In this document: positions 13,801 through 21,654 of the stretch, in pieces
How positions within the stretch are numbered: the first letter of the stretch is position 1
How the letters are laid out: each line of letters starts with the position of its first letter
NCBI GenBank assembly: GCA_017654935.2
Contig: CM065691.1
Span: forward strand, 26,992,587 to 27,056,586
Length of the DNA stretch: 64,000 nt
Origin: Phymorhynchus buccinoides
Lineage: Eukaryota > Mollusca > Gastropoda > Neogastropoda > Raphitomidae
Direction: 5' to 3'
The notes under the pieces: generated by a model
Told to the model about the DNA's origin: nothing
Databases searched by the model: none
Seen by the model: the letters and a program-made list of their open reading frames with translations, nothing else
Position numbers and translations under genes: made by a program

Positions 13801-16121
13801 GTTCTTCTTGTCCGTTGCATCTCAACCAACAAGAGTGGAGTAACTATCAGGGGTGGGATTTTGTCTGAAATCCGGTATTTTAAAAACAATTCCGACATTG
13901 AACAACAAAAATTCCAAAAAAATCGTGAAGAAACGCACTCTTGTTTCGGTTTCGTTCGGTCACGGTATTAAGACAATCCTAACTTCCACCATGTCAATCA
14001 TGGCCGGCCAAGGTATGAGTTCTAAATATATTCGTTAAAATGGGTTATTCCAACCCATTTTATGATTTATTTCAAGGCCTTATGTGGCGCCATTTCTCCT
14101 ATAGGCTTTATTTTATTGTATTTGTTAATCAAATTTTGTTCAGGGGGTGGGCCGCGGGTTGTTGAAAATCTAGTTTTCCTTTTTTTTTTTTCTTTGGTCA
14201 AATCCCACCCCTGAACTATTCTATTTCGAGTTAGCTTAAAAAAAATCACTGACATAACAAGCTCTAAAAGTAGACAAACACATAGCAGGGTACTTGGCAG
14301 TGAATTTCTTTGCATTTGGTGGGAGTGTAGAGTGATGTACTGGACGAATACAGTACTGGGTAAATGTATTCGCCCATGGTGCTAGAAGAGTTAAAATCAT
14401 AACGTCTAATCAAAGGGATCAGATCAACACCTGCCGTTGTCTGGAAAGGAAGGGAAGAGGTCCTCAATGCGTGGTATCAGAGAAATCAGCTGCGGCAGGC
14501 GGGATGCCCGTTTTTGCTACTGTTGTAGTTGTTCATTTGAACTATCAGACGGTGTGTCTATCATCTTATCGTCTATCTCGAATTGGCACACATTGCTCAG
14601 TGATTTTGTAGAGAGATATAAAAAATATTGACTTGTGTTGTTTTATGGATGTTTTCACTATTCCCCCAAGTTCATGAGGTTTTGTTTTCACACCTATTGC
14701 ATCAAAAAAAAGTATTGCAGTACTCCCTCCCTCATACGACCTATTCAGCGACCACCTCCACTTTCCAACTCGATTTTCAGTGACCGATCGGTTTTACTAT
14801 ATGAATGTCTTCTCATCAGTGACCACCTCCAATACCCGATTAACGACCTCTTGCTTTCCGATATTTACAACTATGTCACAAAAATCGAACCCACAAAAAT
14901 TGTGGAAAACGAAGAAAGCCGGTCAGATTTGTCGCTGAACCTTCGCTGACAGCTTCCTCTTTCACGATCACAATGTCAGAGAAGAAAAGGAAAGTTCTTT
15001 GGCCTACTCTTGAAGAAAAATTGAGAGAAGTGACAAAGGGGAAAGCTGCCGATCCATTGCACAATCCTTGGAAACACCCAAATCCAAACGATTCTCGAGC
15101 AAGAATCGCTGGGAAGCTGTTAAATCAAGCTGAAGAAAAATACGCCAAAGCGAGAAAATCTACCGCATACTCGGACCTGAATGACTTAGTTTGGGAAGGA
15201 GTGGTTTTGTGATGCCAGGAGTTTATTGGAATTTCAAATTGATGCACTTGGAATAGGGTGAATGCCAGAACTGCCTATCTGTATTCTTTATTCCTTTTGA
15301 GATAGACCGTTCTGGCATTCACCCCTCGTTCTGGCATCAGTAACTGCAGATACATATTATGTATCTGCAGTTACTGATGTCAGTAAAATCTTGCTTTAAA
15401 ATGTACAGGGTAGTTTGTTGTTGATTTGCTTATGTGTTTACATTTTTTGTTACATACTGTTTATGTTTGTAATGACCTCTCCTCATCTCCCTCCCATTTC
15501 AGACCACCTCCCTTTTAAGACCACTTTGTTGGTGCATTTTTCATGGGAAGGAGTACTGTACCTAATCACACTCTGGCTTGAAAAAAAAAGTTGCTGGCTT
15601 TCTGAGCTTCTCAGTGTTAGTTTGAAATGGGGTGTCTGAAGTCCAATCCTCTTAAAAATAATATGTTGTATTTGTGTAAGCACTCGTAACCCTACATACT
15701 AAGAATGTTTGTTTTCCGCGACCTGAACAAGCCGGGGTGTAGTTGCGAATTGGGATTAGGAATGAGTGGCGTGGGAGTGGCGTACGACCCAGAAGATCGG
15801 ACAGCAACAAAAAAAAAAGAAAAAAAAAGATGTTTTAGAACGATAATATATTTAATTCTTACATTTCTGTGAAATCAGAAGGAAATAAGCAAGCACATCT
15901 GTTGATTTGTATCGCATACAATATGCATTGTCTGTGAATGAAATTTATGTTTTGTTTTGTTTTTCAGCTGCCTTGATCCAGCAGTCCACCACTGTGAAAA
16001 AGAAGGACATCCGTAAATTCTTGGATGGCATCTACGTGTCTGAAAAGGGCACCATTCTTCAGGAAGGATGAACAGGAAGACACTACTTGATTTGTCAAAA
16101 AATAAAAAATGTGGACTGTAA
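4786..16121 (+). CDS. RPL9: 60S ribosomal protein L9 (uL6), complete gene
   Basis: Exons: about 4786-4812 (non-coding), 5592-5642 (ATG at 5597), 10320-10525, 12931-13141 and 15968 to the poly(A) site; stop TGA is 16069-16071. Coding total is 567 nt, 188 aa (human RPL9 is 192), and all splice phases agree. The protein starts [10 protein letters not shown] and contains [28 protein letters not shown] and [16 protein letters not shown], all RPL9 signatures, forming the two uL6 domains at about residues 12-85 and 97-176. uL6 binds 28S rRNA near the sarcin-ricin loop and the factor-binding site of the 60S subunit. Introns 2-4 are full of transposons. No residue looks damaged, so this is the functional copy and not a processed pseudogene. 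Confidence 0.96.
5592..5642 (+). CDS. RPL9: RPL9 exon 2 (start codon)
   Basis: Acceptor TTGTTTACAG; five 5'UTR bases, then ATG at 5597; donor GATG/GTAAGT. It encodes residues 1-15 plus one base of codon 16. Confidence 0.93.
5673..5720 (-). mobile_element. short L2-type retrotransposon 3' tail
   Basis: AATAATAATAATG followed by TATATAGCGTTTATTC. Read on the minus strand this is a GCGCTATATA end with an (ATT)n tail, the same end seen in longer copies at 11342-12480 and 54118-54895. Confidence 0.5.
6290..9083 (-). pseudogene. CR1-like ORF2: APE endonuclease and reverse transcriptase, one frameshift
   Basis: The frame 9083-6756 gives 775 residues. It starts [10 protein letters not shown], preceded in frame by FFYTNADG and a stop. 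It holds endonuclease motifs ([24 protein letters not shown]) in roughly the first 215 residues. Reverse-transcriptase motifs follow: [46 protein letters not shown] and the catalytic [10 protein letters not shown]. Near 6766 a run of eight A on plus (T on the coding strand) shifts the frame. The C-terminal 159 residues ([25 protein letters not shown]) continue in another frame to 6290. Without the shift the protein would be about 930 aa, usual for CR1 ORF2. In the family it nicks the target and primes cDNA synthesis there. Confidence 0.9.
9215..10051 (-). CDS. CR1-like ORF1: PHD-finger, coiled-coil RNA-binding protein
   Basis: 278 codons, intact. Residues ~9-62 form a PHD-type zinc finger: CQVC, CQHC, the WFHKDC H-x2-C pair, and CSPC. 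Residues ~68-125 are a heptad-rich coiled coil ([20 protein letters not shown]). Residues ~130-215 begin [10 protein letters not shown] and look like an RRM-type fold. The tail is basic ([15 protein letters not shown]). ORF1 proteins of CR1/L1 elements trimerise and coat element RNA. The GTG at 10051 is in frame, but the first ATG is the next codon. About 130 bp separate it from ORF2. Which chromatin mark, if any, the PHD finger reads cannot be told from sequence. Confidence 0.82.
   Translation of the reverse strand: MMEKMQMFQCQVCDSAVADGDKGVQCQHCDRWFHKDCEKISDDEYAILDKGRVNIQWVCSPCCKAEKDKTSKLETKIDELTALTRKMTDRLSQLELGIHNSGEGLEIKIERMVEGKLAEALDERRERETRKDNLIIVNVPESNKVTAEEKKKEDIDTAKNLFTKVCPDLADLEIYEPVRLGRPGGNKPRMLRVKVSSEEAKTKIVRNAYQLNKGVTKAEDRVYINPDYTPLERQKQKTLRDQLRERRGQPGGDDLVIRNGEIVKRPKREDAGEADKKQ
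10320..10525 (+). CDS. RPL9: RPL9 exon 3
   Basis: Acceptor CTCGTTTCAG, donor CTCTG/GTGAGT; phase 1 in, 0 out. It encodes residues 16-84, including [10 protein letters not shown] and [11 protein letters not shown]. Notably GC-rich beside the AT-rich introns. Confidence 0.96.
10559..10804. mobile_element. family A TTAA element, copy 3
   Basis: Starts TTAACCCTTTCATCGTCA and ends GCGTTGAAAGGGTTAA. Its uninterrupted interior (TTAATTTTGGGAGGTAAGGA, GGAATCCCCAATATTGCAGA) is the reference that shows where copy 2 is split. It begins 34 bp after an RPL9 donor. Confidence 0.8.
11168..11341. mobile_element. family G inverted-repeat element (TACCGTATTTTACGG type), copy 1
   Basis: Left end TACCGTATTTTACAGACT, right end AGTCTGTATAATACGGTA, with GATTATAAGGCACACC and its complement-like CGCCTTATAG inside. 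About 174 bp, no ORF. At least six related copies are in the window. Confidence 0.75.
11342..12480 (+). mobile_element. L2-like non-LTR retrotransposon, 5'-truncated
   Basis: It starts inside the reverse transcriptase ([18 protein letters not shown]) and keeps the C-terminal part of ORF2 open to the stop at 12112-12114: [50 protein letters not shown]. The 3'UTR includes a TG-rich microsatellite (12178-12390), GCGCTATATAAG and an (ATT)n tail. It abuts the family G element exactly at 11341/11342. RPL9 intron 3, same strand as RPL9. Confidence 0.85.
12178..12390. repeat. TG/TATG microsatellite
   Basis: (TG)n and (TATG)n with CGTACG palindromes, inside the 3'UTR of the L2-like copy. ORFs here are Cys-Val or Thr-His repeat artefacts. 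Confidence 0.85.
12931..13141 (+). CDS. RPL9: RPL9 exon 4
   Basis: Acceptor TGTGTTTGCAG, donor AACAG/GTAAAG; phase 0 in, 1 out. It encodes residues 85-154: [39 protein letters not shown]. Confidence 0.96.
13771..14394. mobile_element. TTAA-flanked element, family B, copy 1 (split)
   Basis: Ends read TTAACTCTTCTAGCGCCATG and CATGGTGCTAGAAGAGTTAA, TTAA on both sides. It is interrupted at 13848-14213 by a second element. Other copies: 40910-41159, 60871-61083, 63398-63911. Confidence 0.78.
13848..14213. mobile_element. CAGGGGTGGGATTT inverted-repeat element nested in family B
   Basis: Termini CAGGGGTGGGATTT and AAATCCCACCCCTG. A 6-bp direct repeat AACTAT flanks it (13842-13847 and 14214-14219). 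About 366 bp. CAGGG-type termini suggest a hAT-like origin, but 6 bp is shorter than the usual 8-bp hAT duplication. The short ORFs inside resemble nothing I know. Confidence 0.75.
14714..15560 (+). mobile_element. Tc1/mariner-like non-autonomous element with a 79-aa ORF
   Basis: Left end TTGCAGTACTCCCTCCC and right end GGGAAGGAGTACTGTA are imperfect inverted repeats bordered by TA. The terminal CGACC/GACCACCTCC words resemble the TA-CAGTGGAACC type at 22724. Inside, 14973-15212 encodes a lysine-rich 79-aa ORF starting [10 protein letters not shown]. It may be a remnant of a pogo-type DNA-binding N-terminus, but I cannot confirm that. RPL9 intron 4. Confidence 0.55.
15713..15830 (+). mobile_element. 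SINE-like repeat with A-rich tail, copy 1
   Basis: CGACCTGAACAAGCCGGGGT through CAGAAGATCGGACAGC, then an A-rich tail. An inverted copy with a T-run lies at 31982-32108. Two dispersed copies, each with an A tail on the same end, indicate an RNA-copied element. No convincing pol III A/B box pair is visible. Confidence 0.55.
15968..16071 (+). CDS. RPL9: RPL9 last coding exon
   Basis: Acceptor TTGTTTTTCAG; phase 1 in. It encodes residues 155-188, [20 protein letters not shown] onward, ending [10 protein letters not shown] and TGA at 16069-16071. Confidence 0.96.
16101..16106 (+). promoter_or_regulatory. RPL9: RPL9 polyadenylation signal
   Basis: AATAAA 30 bp after the stop codon gives a very short 3'UTR, normal for ribosomal-protein genes. 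Cleavage is expected about 10-25 bp further on. Confidence 0.75.
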
Positions 16122-16167
16122 ATAGAATTTTTATGGCGTTTGGAAATGGGTTGTGTGTGTGAGCATA

Positions 16168-16247
16168 AGTGTGTGATCAATAATTTGTTTCTAAAGCACT
16201 GATATCAATATGTGTGTGATCAATAATTTGTTTCTAAAGCACTGATC
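16168..16247. repeat. short tandem duplication
   Basis: A 35-bp word (GTGTGATCAATAATTTGTTT to AAGCACTGAT) occurs twice, separated by ATCAATAT, just beyond the RPL9 3' end. Confidence 0.8.
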
Positions 16248-16249
16248 AT

Positions 16250-16880
16250 CATCCATTTCTTTTGGTGTCAAATTTCCTCTGCTGTCAAAAACTTTATTAT
16301 CCGTATTTCTGTCTTTATGCTCTTTCTCACTCGTACACGCACAGAAGCACGCTGTCACACACACAGAAGTATTCATGAGTGCATCTTAACATTTAACATG
16401 GGTAGTACTATGTAAATTTAACTGGCAAAACGATTGGCTGTTTGCTCTAATTTGCATTTTACTACTCGTGTTAACTAGTTACTATGCACTCATGAACACA
16501 GTACCAGACTTGCAGGTTTTAGAGTGCCCCAAACTCAGGGGTGCATGTGGGTATGTCTGAAGCCAGGCAGTTTGATACAGGTTCAGGCAGTGGCCTGTCT
16601 GGAAAAAAAAAGGCTCTTCACGGAACCGAGCTCTTGAAATGATTGGTATACCAAGGGTTGTTATAGGAAGTTCAGGCAAAAGGTGACAGCTGTCACCACA
16701 TGCACCCATGCAAAATGTGGCTTCTGCTTTTTTTAAAAATTAAGTACATTTGACCTGGTGTGAATTCCAGGATGAAAGACTTGGACAAAACAGCGATTGT
16801 GGACATAAACGGTTGAAGAGAAAGTTTTAATCAATCAAGCTTGGGAAGTATGAAAACCACTCGCAAAAATGCAAGTTTAG
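16250..16880. other. intergenic DNA, no gene recognised
   Basis: Between the convergent RPL9 and TEX10 genes. Mostly unique-looking AT-rich sequence. I see no coding exon or RNA gene. Confidence 0.4.
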
Positions 16881-16962
16881 AAAGCACTGACCTAAGTTTG
16901 TGAAAAAATTGTTTTACAAGTTCAGGAAATCCTTGTATACCAGGAAAAGTTGCACCCATGCA
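16880..16962. mobile_element. family J element end (GGAAAAGTTGCACCCATG)
   Basis: TTCAGGAAATCCTTGTATAC then CAGGAAAAGTTGCACCCATG. The same words end the copies at 21160-21525, 28523-28830 and 31881-31970. Confidence 0.5.
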
Positions 16963-16964
16963 TA

Positions 16965-17423
16965 AGAATTTGTGGTTGGTTCCAACCCACTCACCCCCTA
17001 AAAAGATGGTGGGTTTTCAAAATTACAAACATGTACATACACTGTCGCACCATCTCGACAAAATTTCCATGTTCAGTTTCAGCGTTTTGGTTTTCATGAC
17101 TGTCAGGGTTTGGGTTTTTAGGAATTCCAGTTACAGGTTTCTGGACCTCGCTAATGCAAAGCTAGCCTAACATTGCATCGTCTGTATATCTGACAAAGTA
17201 GAAATATGTAGAATTTGTGGTTGGTTCCAACCCACTCACCCCCTAAAAAGAGATGGTGGGTTTTCAAAATTACAAACATGTACATACACTGTCGCACCAT
17301 CTCGACATGTTCAGTTTCATCGTTTGGGTTTTTAGGAATTCCAGTTACAGGTTTCTGGACCTTGCTAATGCAAAGCTAACCTAACATTGCATCGTCTGTA
17401 TATCTGACAAAGTAGAAATATGT
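16965..17423. repeat. direct tandem duplication, ~250 and ~210 bp
   Basis: AATTTGTGGTTGGTTCCAAC through CAAAGTAGAAATATGTAG occurs at 16966-17213 and again at 17213-17423. The second copy lacks about 40 bp (the TTTTGGTTTTCATGACTGTC part). Copies are otherwise nearly identical, so the duplication is recent. Confidence 0.88.
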
Positions 17424-17429
17424 AGCTCG

Positions 17430-17985
17430 AGTTGCCTACCATTTTTGTGCTCTTGTTTCTGTAAGAACGGCAGTGTTTACAAATCGAATAATGGTACTTC
17501 CCCATGTGTGAACAAAATTTTCCCTGTTCCAACCTAAACTTCTCCAACGATTGTGCTGAAAATTGGCAGAATTGTTCTTGGTGTCCTGACAGCGATGCTT
17601 TGGGAGGAGAGATGTCAGAAATGTAATACATTTGCCAACAAACAAGGGGACACATGGTCACACAAACACCCATACATAAATGCACATACACAGTGATGAC
17701 TCGATTTGTATTGTATTGTACCATCATGGAGATGTAACATAATGCTAAAATTGATGTGGACTGGTGAGAATGGTGAAGAATAAGAATGGAAAAGAAAGTT
17801 TAAAAAAAGACAGACATGAAATCATGAAATGCCATACTTTCGAAACATACAAGCACACACATAATATTGCAACATTATGGTTCATACTAACACATAGTAC
17901 AAATAATGAAACAAAACAGGCACTGTCAGTGATCTCACTATCAACACAAGCGCACAATAAATTACACAATTTTATATGTATTTTT
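17430..17985. other. intergenic DNA, no gene recognised
   Basis: An ORF of 120 codons on the minus strand (17727-17365) overlaps the tandem duplication and has no recognisable domain or codon bias. I regard it as chance. Confidence 0.4.
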
Positions 17986-17989
17986 ATTA

Positions 17990-18060
17990 TAATAATAACT
18001 AACATTTATAGAGTGCCCTTTCTCTCTTGAGCTCACGGCGCTTCACAATTATTTAAATAA
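17990..18060 (-). mobile_element. L2-type 3' tail
   Basis: AATAATAACTAACATTTATA then GAGTGCCC...GAGCTCACGGCGCTTCAC. Read on minus this is the tail hairpin plus (ATT)n seen in the longer L2-like copies. Confidence 0.55.
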
Positions 18061-19015
18061 ATACATTGATCATAAGCTACTACAAGTACAATATTAACAA
18101 TCAAAACCATGCACATAGCCACAACACGTCTGCACACACACAATGTGGGGAACATAGTTTTGACTGCTAGAGAAAATTTAAGAAAAAATCACTGGGCAAA
18201 TCACCACATAAAAAAACGACCAATGATGCAAATCTGAGAAAATGGTCTGGGGATATTACTCTTGATTATGTTAGAGCAAAAGCCAGCATATTGGGGTCAT
18301 TCCTCTTCTTCTGATGACATCAGTGATCTCATCAGGTCAGTACGTAATACGTTGGTGGCAGTCAAGGGGTTAAGGCAGGAAACAGGACAAGGAAGAAATC
18401 AGAGGTATGTTTATAGTCCTGTCAACCGTAATCGTCTTCTCAGGATTGTCACTATATCAAATAACAAATGCGTACACATCAATCGCACGTCCTTCAGATA
18501 TTCACCATACAACAAAAAAGCAGTTTGACATATCAAACACCCCATTGACGCCTTGGCTAATAAATTTCAGCAGTGCAGTGTCTGCCATTCCGCTTAATTT
18601 GTCTGCTTAATTTATTTTCAAGAAGAAAAAAGGAAATTGAGCGACCATAGGCCACGAAGTGTGTTTGCTCCTAGAACTTTTGACTTAAATGTCATTTTAG
18701 AGTTCAAGACATTTCATAAGTGTGAATAAAGACCTCAGGAGAGCTCACGAAATAGGCATTTATCTGCAAATTCTTGTCAGCTTCTGGGGGGCTTTGCTCC
18801 CCAGGCCCCCCAAGCAGGGAGCCAGGGCCTAGGGCAGCAGCGCCCCCAGAAACCCCCCCTTTTCCTTATTTTCTAAATGTCACTTTTGCCCATGCATTTA
18901 GGACGAATTAGCCGGATTCAGCTGAGGTTTTTATTTCTGGCACATAACCAGGTTTTAAGAGGCGTGTCATAATCTGTTTAGTTTGCTTTGACCTTTCTTC
19001 TCTTGAAATCAACCA
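18060..19015. other. intergenic DNA, no gene recognised
   Basis: 18190-18375 ends GGTGGCAGTCAAGGGGTTAA, and a weakly similar stretch (GAGAAAATGGTC) is at 38600, so it may be an eroded transposon. The palindromic GGGGGGCTTTGCTCCCC word at 18785 is a local hairpin. Nothing else is recognised. Confidence 0.4.
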
Positions 19016-19019
19016 ATCA

Positions 19020-19510
19020 ATAATAATAATAATACATAGTATTTATATAGCGCCTTTCTTTAGAATTGAACTCGAGGCGCTCGCATTCACCGATTCACAC
19101 GCAATTGGGCTAAGTAACATACACATTCATTAGATCATCATCTAATTAATGTGAAAGTTACAGAGATAAAGCTCTTTGAAACAAGTCAGTTTTCATTTGG
19201 GTTTTGAAAGCGGGAAGTGCTGAATTGTGACAGTTGAACAGGCAAGGAGTTCCAGACAGTGGGGGTGCAAAAATCTAAAACTGTGTTGTCCAAAAGACTT
19301 TAAATTCACTTTAGAAACTTGCAACAGTTTGGCATGGGAAGATCGGAGTGAGCGAGGAGTAAGTTTGGAGAGGTAAGATCTGTTCAGAGTGGCGGAATGC
19401 AAGGACTGCCAGTTTGTACTCAACGAAACTGCACTGGCAGCCAGTGCAGCTCCCTGAGGAGTGGTGTGACATGGTCACGCCTTCGCTTTCGGAGTGTGAG
19501 CCGAGCCGTG
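19020..19510 (-). mobile_element. L2-like non-LTR 3' end with decayed ORF2 C-terminus
   Basis: On the minus strand the frame-shifted remnant reads HVTPLLRELHWLPVQFR, then segments like TVWNSLPVQL and FQNPNEN, as in the C-terminus of L2/CR1 ORF2. The 3'UTR ends AGGCGCTATATAAATA and the (ATT)n tail is at 19022-19032. At least three frame breaks. Confidence 0.75.
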
Positions 19511-19784
19511 CTGTTTTGGATTCGTAGACTTTACTTTCAGTTTTGGCTGTGGGAAGGGGTCAAGGATCGGAATGTGACATTTTCCTTCTTTCTATATGTA
19601 AGCTGCTTTCTTGTCAACTTCAGGAGTGGAAGGTAACGGAATCTGATATTTTACAATTGTTTAAATGCATGGTTTTAGTAACCTCTGAAAATAATCAGCC
19701 CCTAACTTTTTACATCACTTCTTTTTTTGGTGATGTTTTCGAACCTAATCAAATAGCCAGTCCTGAATGGTTGTAAAGCCGGCG

Positions 19785-20032
19785 ACAGACTATGTGACTG
19801 CCTCATATGACGCAATCACGTCGTGACATAGATCAAATTTTGTTTCCCGCACAGAAGACGTCACAAGCCATCTGACTCGATCAGTGAAATTTAGAACCCA
19901 CCCTATTCGGCCCTGTCACCTGACTGGGCCCAACTGAGTCAGACTGATCGAGTTAGATGGTATGCAAATGAGGTGAAACGTCACGACCTGATCGAGTCAC
20001 ATGAGGCAGCCACATAGTCTGTCGCCGCCTTA
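19785..20032. mobile_element. inverted-repeat element (GGCGACAGACTATGTG ends)
   Basis: Left GGCGACAGACTATGTGACTG, right CCACATAGTCTGTCGCC; CCTCATATGAC pairs with CACATGAGG. About 248 bp, no ORF. MITE-like. Confidence 0.75.
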
Positions 20033-20312
20033 AGAGGAAGCAACAGGCAGTACCGAGTTAGTTCATCAATTAGCACAGTTATTATTTTTTTATCTACAGT
20101 TGTAACAGATTCACATCTACACCTCTGCCTACAGATAAAAAGAAACAATCTTAAATCGTCAACACCCCCTCTTCTCCCCTCTTTCATACCCAACCATCCT
20201 CCAAAAACACATACACACAACATAATACCATAGCACACACTCACAGCACTTTCACATGATCTCTACCCTTTCATTTTCCACTGTCATTCTATCGCAGACA
20301 CATGGGTGCAAC

Positions 20313-20434
20313 ATGGTGTAGAGTGGCACAGTGGTATCGCGTTCGCTTCGTGTCAAGTAAACCCGAGTTCGAACCTGGGTACAGGGGATTTTTTCCTCTC
20401 ATTCTGCACTAGGCCTTAACGGTCTGAACGTGGA

Positions 20435-20465
<31 letters not shown>

Positions 20466-20710
20466 CGTGTGCCCATGCACTTAGCATACGTTAAACCCAG
20501 TGGCAACAAAAAAGTTGTCATTTGGTCAAAATTTACACCCCCCCCCCCCCCCCCCCCCCTCATGAGTGACAAAAATCGCATGCCAAAAAAAAAAATATAA
20601 AAAAATTGGGTGGCGCGCCTCTGGCTGCGACGCGCTCTCCAGGTGGGAGCAACCCGAATTTCACAGAGACGCCTCTGTGACTATAAAGTACCTAATACTA
20701 ATACCTAATA
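20313..20710 (+). mobile_element. tRNA-derived SINE
   Basis: The head has a pol III A box (GTGGCACAGTGGTATCGCG) and a B box (GAGTTCGAACCTGGG) at tRNA spacing. A central GATGAGACGATAAACCGAGG block follows, of the conserved-core type described for animal SINEs. Then comes a poly-C/A-rich tract and a 3' region (GTGACTATAAAGTACCTAAT) ending in short CTAATAC repeats. The 3' half recurs alone at 38085-38250. It is not a working tRNA gene: the body runs on into SINE sequence and no acceptor stem can be folded. Confidence 0.75.
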
Positions 20711-20719
20711 CCACCAACT

Positions 20720-20896
20720 ACCATATTTTACAGACCATAAGGCGAAACTTTTTTCCTAGACTGAGACCCCTGCGCCTTATAATGTGACTGACAATATAGA
20801 TATAGTCAGAAACTATAACAAAATTTGAATTTTGTGTAAAATTTGGGGGGTGGCGTCTTATAATGAGGTGCACCTTGTCCAAAACATACAGTACAC
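20720..20896. mobile_element. family G element, copy 2
   Basis: Starts TACCATATTTTACAGACC and ends near CAAAACATACAGTA. The interior GAGACCCCTGCGCCTTATAA and TTTTGTGTAAAATTTGGGG is shared with 33241-33418. Confidence 0.7.
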
Positions 20897-20910
20897 AAAA
20901 TTAAAAAACC

Positions 20911-21159
20911 TTAACCCTTTCACCGCCAGCCATATTTCAGCCAAAAAAAAAATCCATTAAATTTACCTGGGTAGAGAACAAAATCCATCTGCAGTATTGG
21001 GGATTCTTCTGTGACATATCTTAAATAAGGTCTATCCTTACTTCCCAAAACTAAGACAATAGGGTTTTTGGATAATAGACCCCAATTTGATGCATTTTAG
21101 TGACATAGGTGTTAAATCACTGTGGTGCTAAAATGCGACTTTGGCGGTGAAAGGGTTAA
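20911..21159. mobile_element. family A TTAA element, copy 4
   Basis: TTAACCCTTTCACCGCCAGC at left, TTGGCGGTGAAAGGGTTAA at right. Closely similar to copy 1 throughout (CTGCAGTATTGGGGATTC). Confidence 0.82.
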
Positions 21160-21525
21160 AGACTGGGGTCCAGGGTAATGTCCTCCTGCAGCTGAAGCAA
21201 AAATTGATTTATGAAGGTATTTTAGTTTGGTTTTTCCACAATTTATACAAAATGCTTATTTTAAAGTGTTTGAAAAAATACAGAAGACACACAAAGATCT
21301 TGTTTCACAATTCCTGGTAAAATTCAAAAACAGGAAATCCTTGTACACCAGGGACGGTATTCATGTCGAGATAGCATGAGACTTAGCATGATGCTAACTT
21401 AGAAGCTCTTCCAAAAGTCCTATTAAATCCTATAGGACATTGGAAGAGCTTCTAAGTTAGCATCATGCTAAGTCTCATGCTATCTCAACGTGAATACAGG
21501 CCCAGGAAAAGTTGCACCCATGCAG
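21160..21525. mobile_element. family J element abutting the TEX10 stop codon
   Basis: GGGGTCCAGGGTAATGTCCT through CAGGAAATCCTTGTACACC and, after an inserted foldback, GGAAAAGTTGCACCCATGCA. Near-identical to 28523-28830. Its end is about 45 bp past the TEX10 stop codon in the direction of transcription, so it probably forms much of the 3'UTR. Confidence 0.7.
21354..21503. mobile_element. long foldback element, copy 1
   Basis: Arms of about 60 bp: GACGGTATTCATGTCGAGAT onward at left, complementary to ATGCTATCTCAACGTGAATA at right, with a short loop (TCCTATTAAATCCTATAGG). Inserted in the family J copy, with CAGG on both sides. A second copy is at 59049-59168. Confidence 0.85.
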
Positions 21526-21567
21526 ACAGGTTTACAGCACCATGTTGCCAAATGGCCCAGAATGAAA

Positions 21568-21654
21568 TTATTCTGAAAAGACCTGGCTGACCTCGCACGC
21601 CTTGTGGAATGTCTGCCACCAGACTGTGGTGGTCTCGTCAAGCGGAGTTGCTCT
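21568..21654 (-). CDS. TEX10: TEX10 terminal coding exon
   Basis: Acceptor GTGTGTGTGATACAG before 21654, phase 0. It encodes [20 protein letters not shown] and eight more residues, then TAA at 21568-21570. No other downstream acceptor gave a phase-compatible open exon. The exon is GC-rich against its surroundings. No clear AATAAA follows on the minus strand. Confidence 0.7.
   Translation of the reverse strand, partial: RATPLDETTTVWWQTFHKACEVSQVFSE

Noticed and set aside
17365..17727. 120-codon minus ORF after RPL9
   Set aside because: No recognisable domain; it overlaps a recent tandem duplication and AT-rich intergenic DNA.
20321..20390. tRNA gene
   Set aside because: A and B boxes are present but the acceptor stem does not close and the sequence continues into a SINE body.
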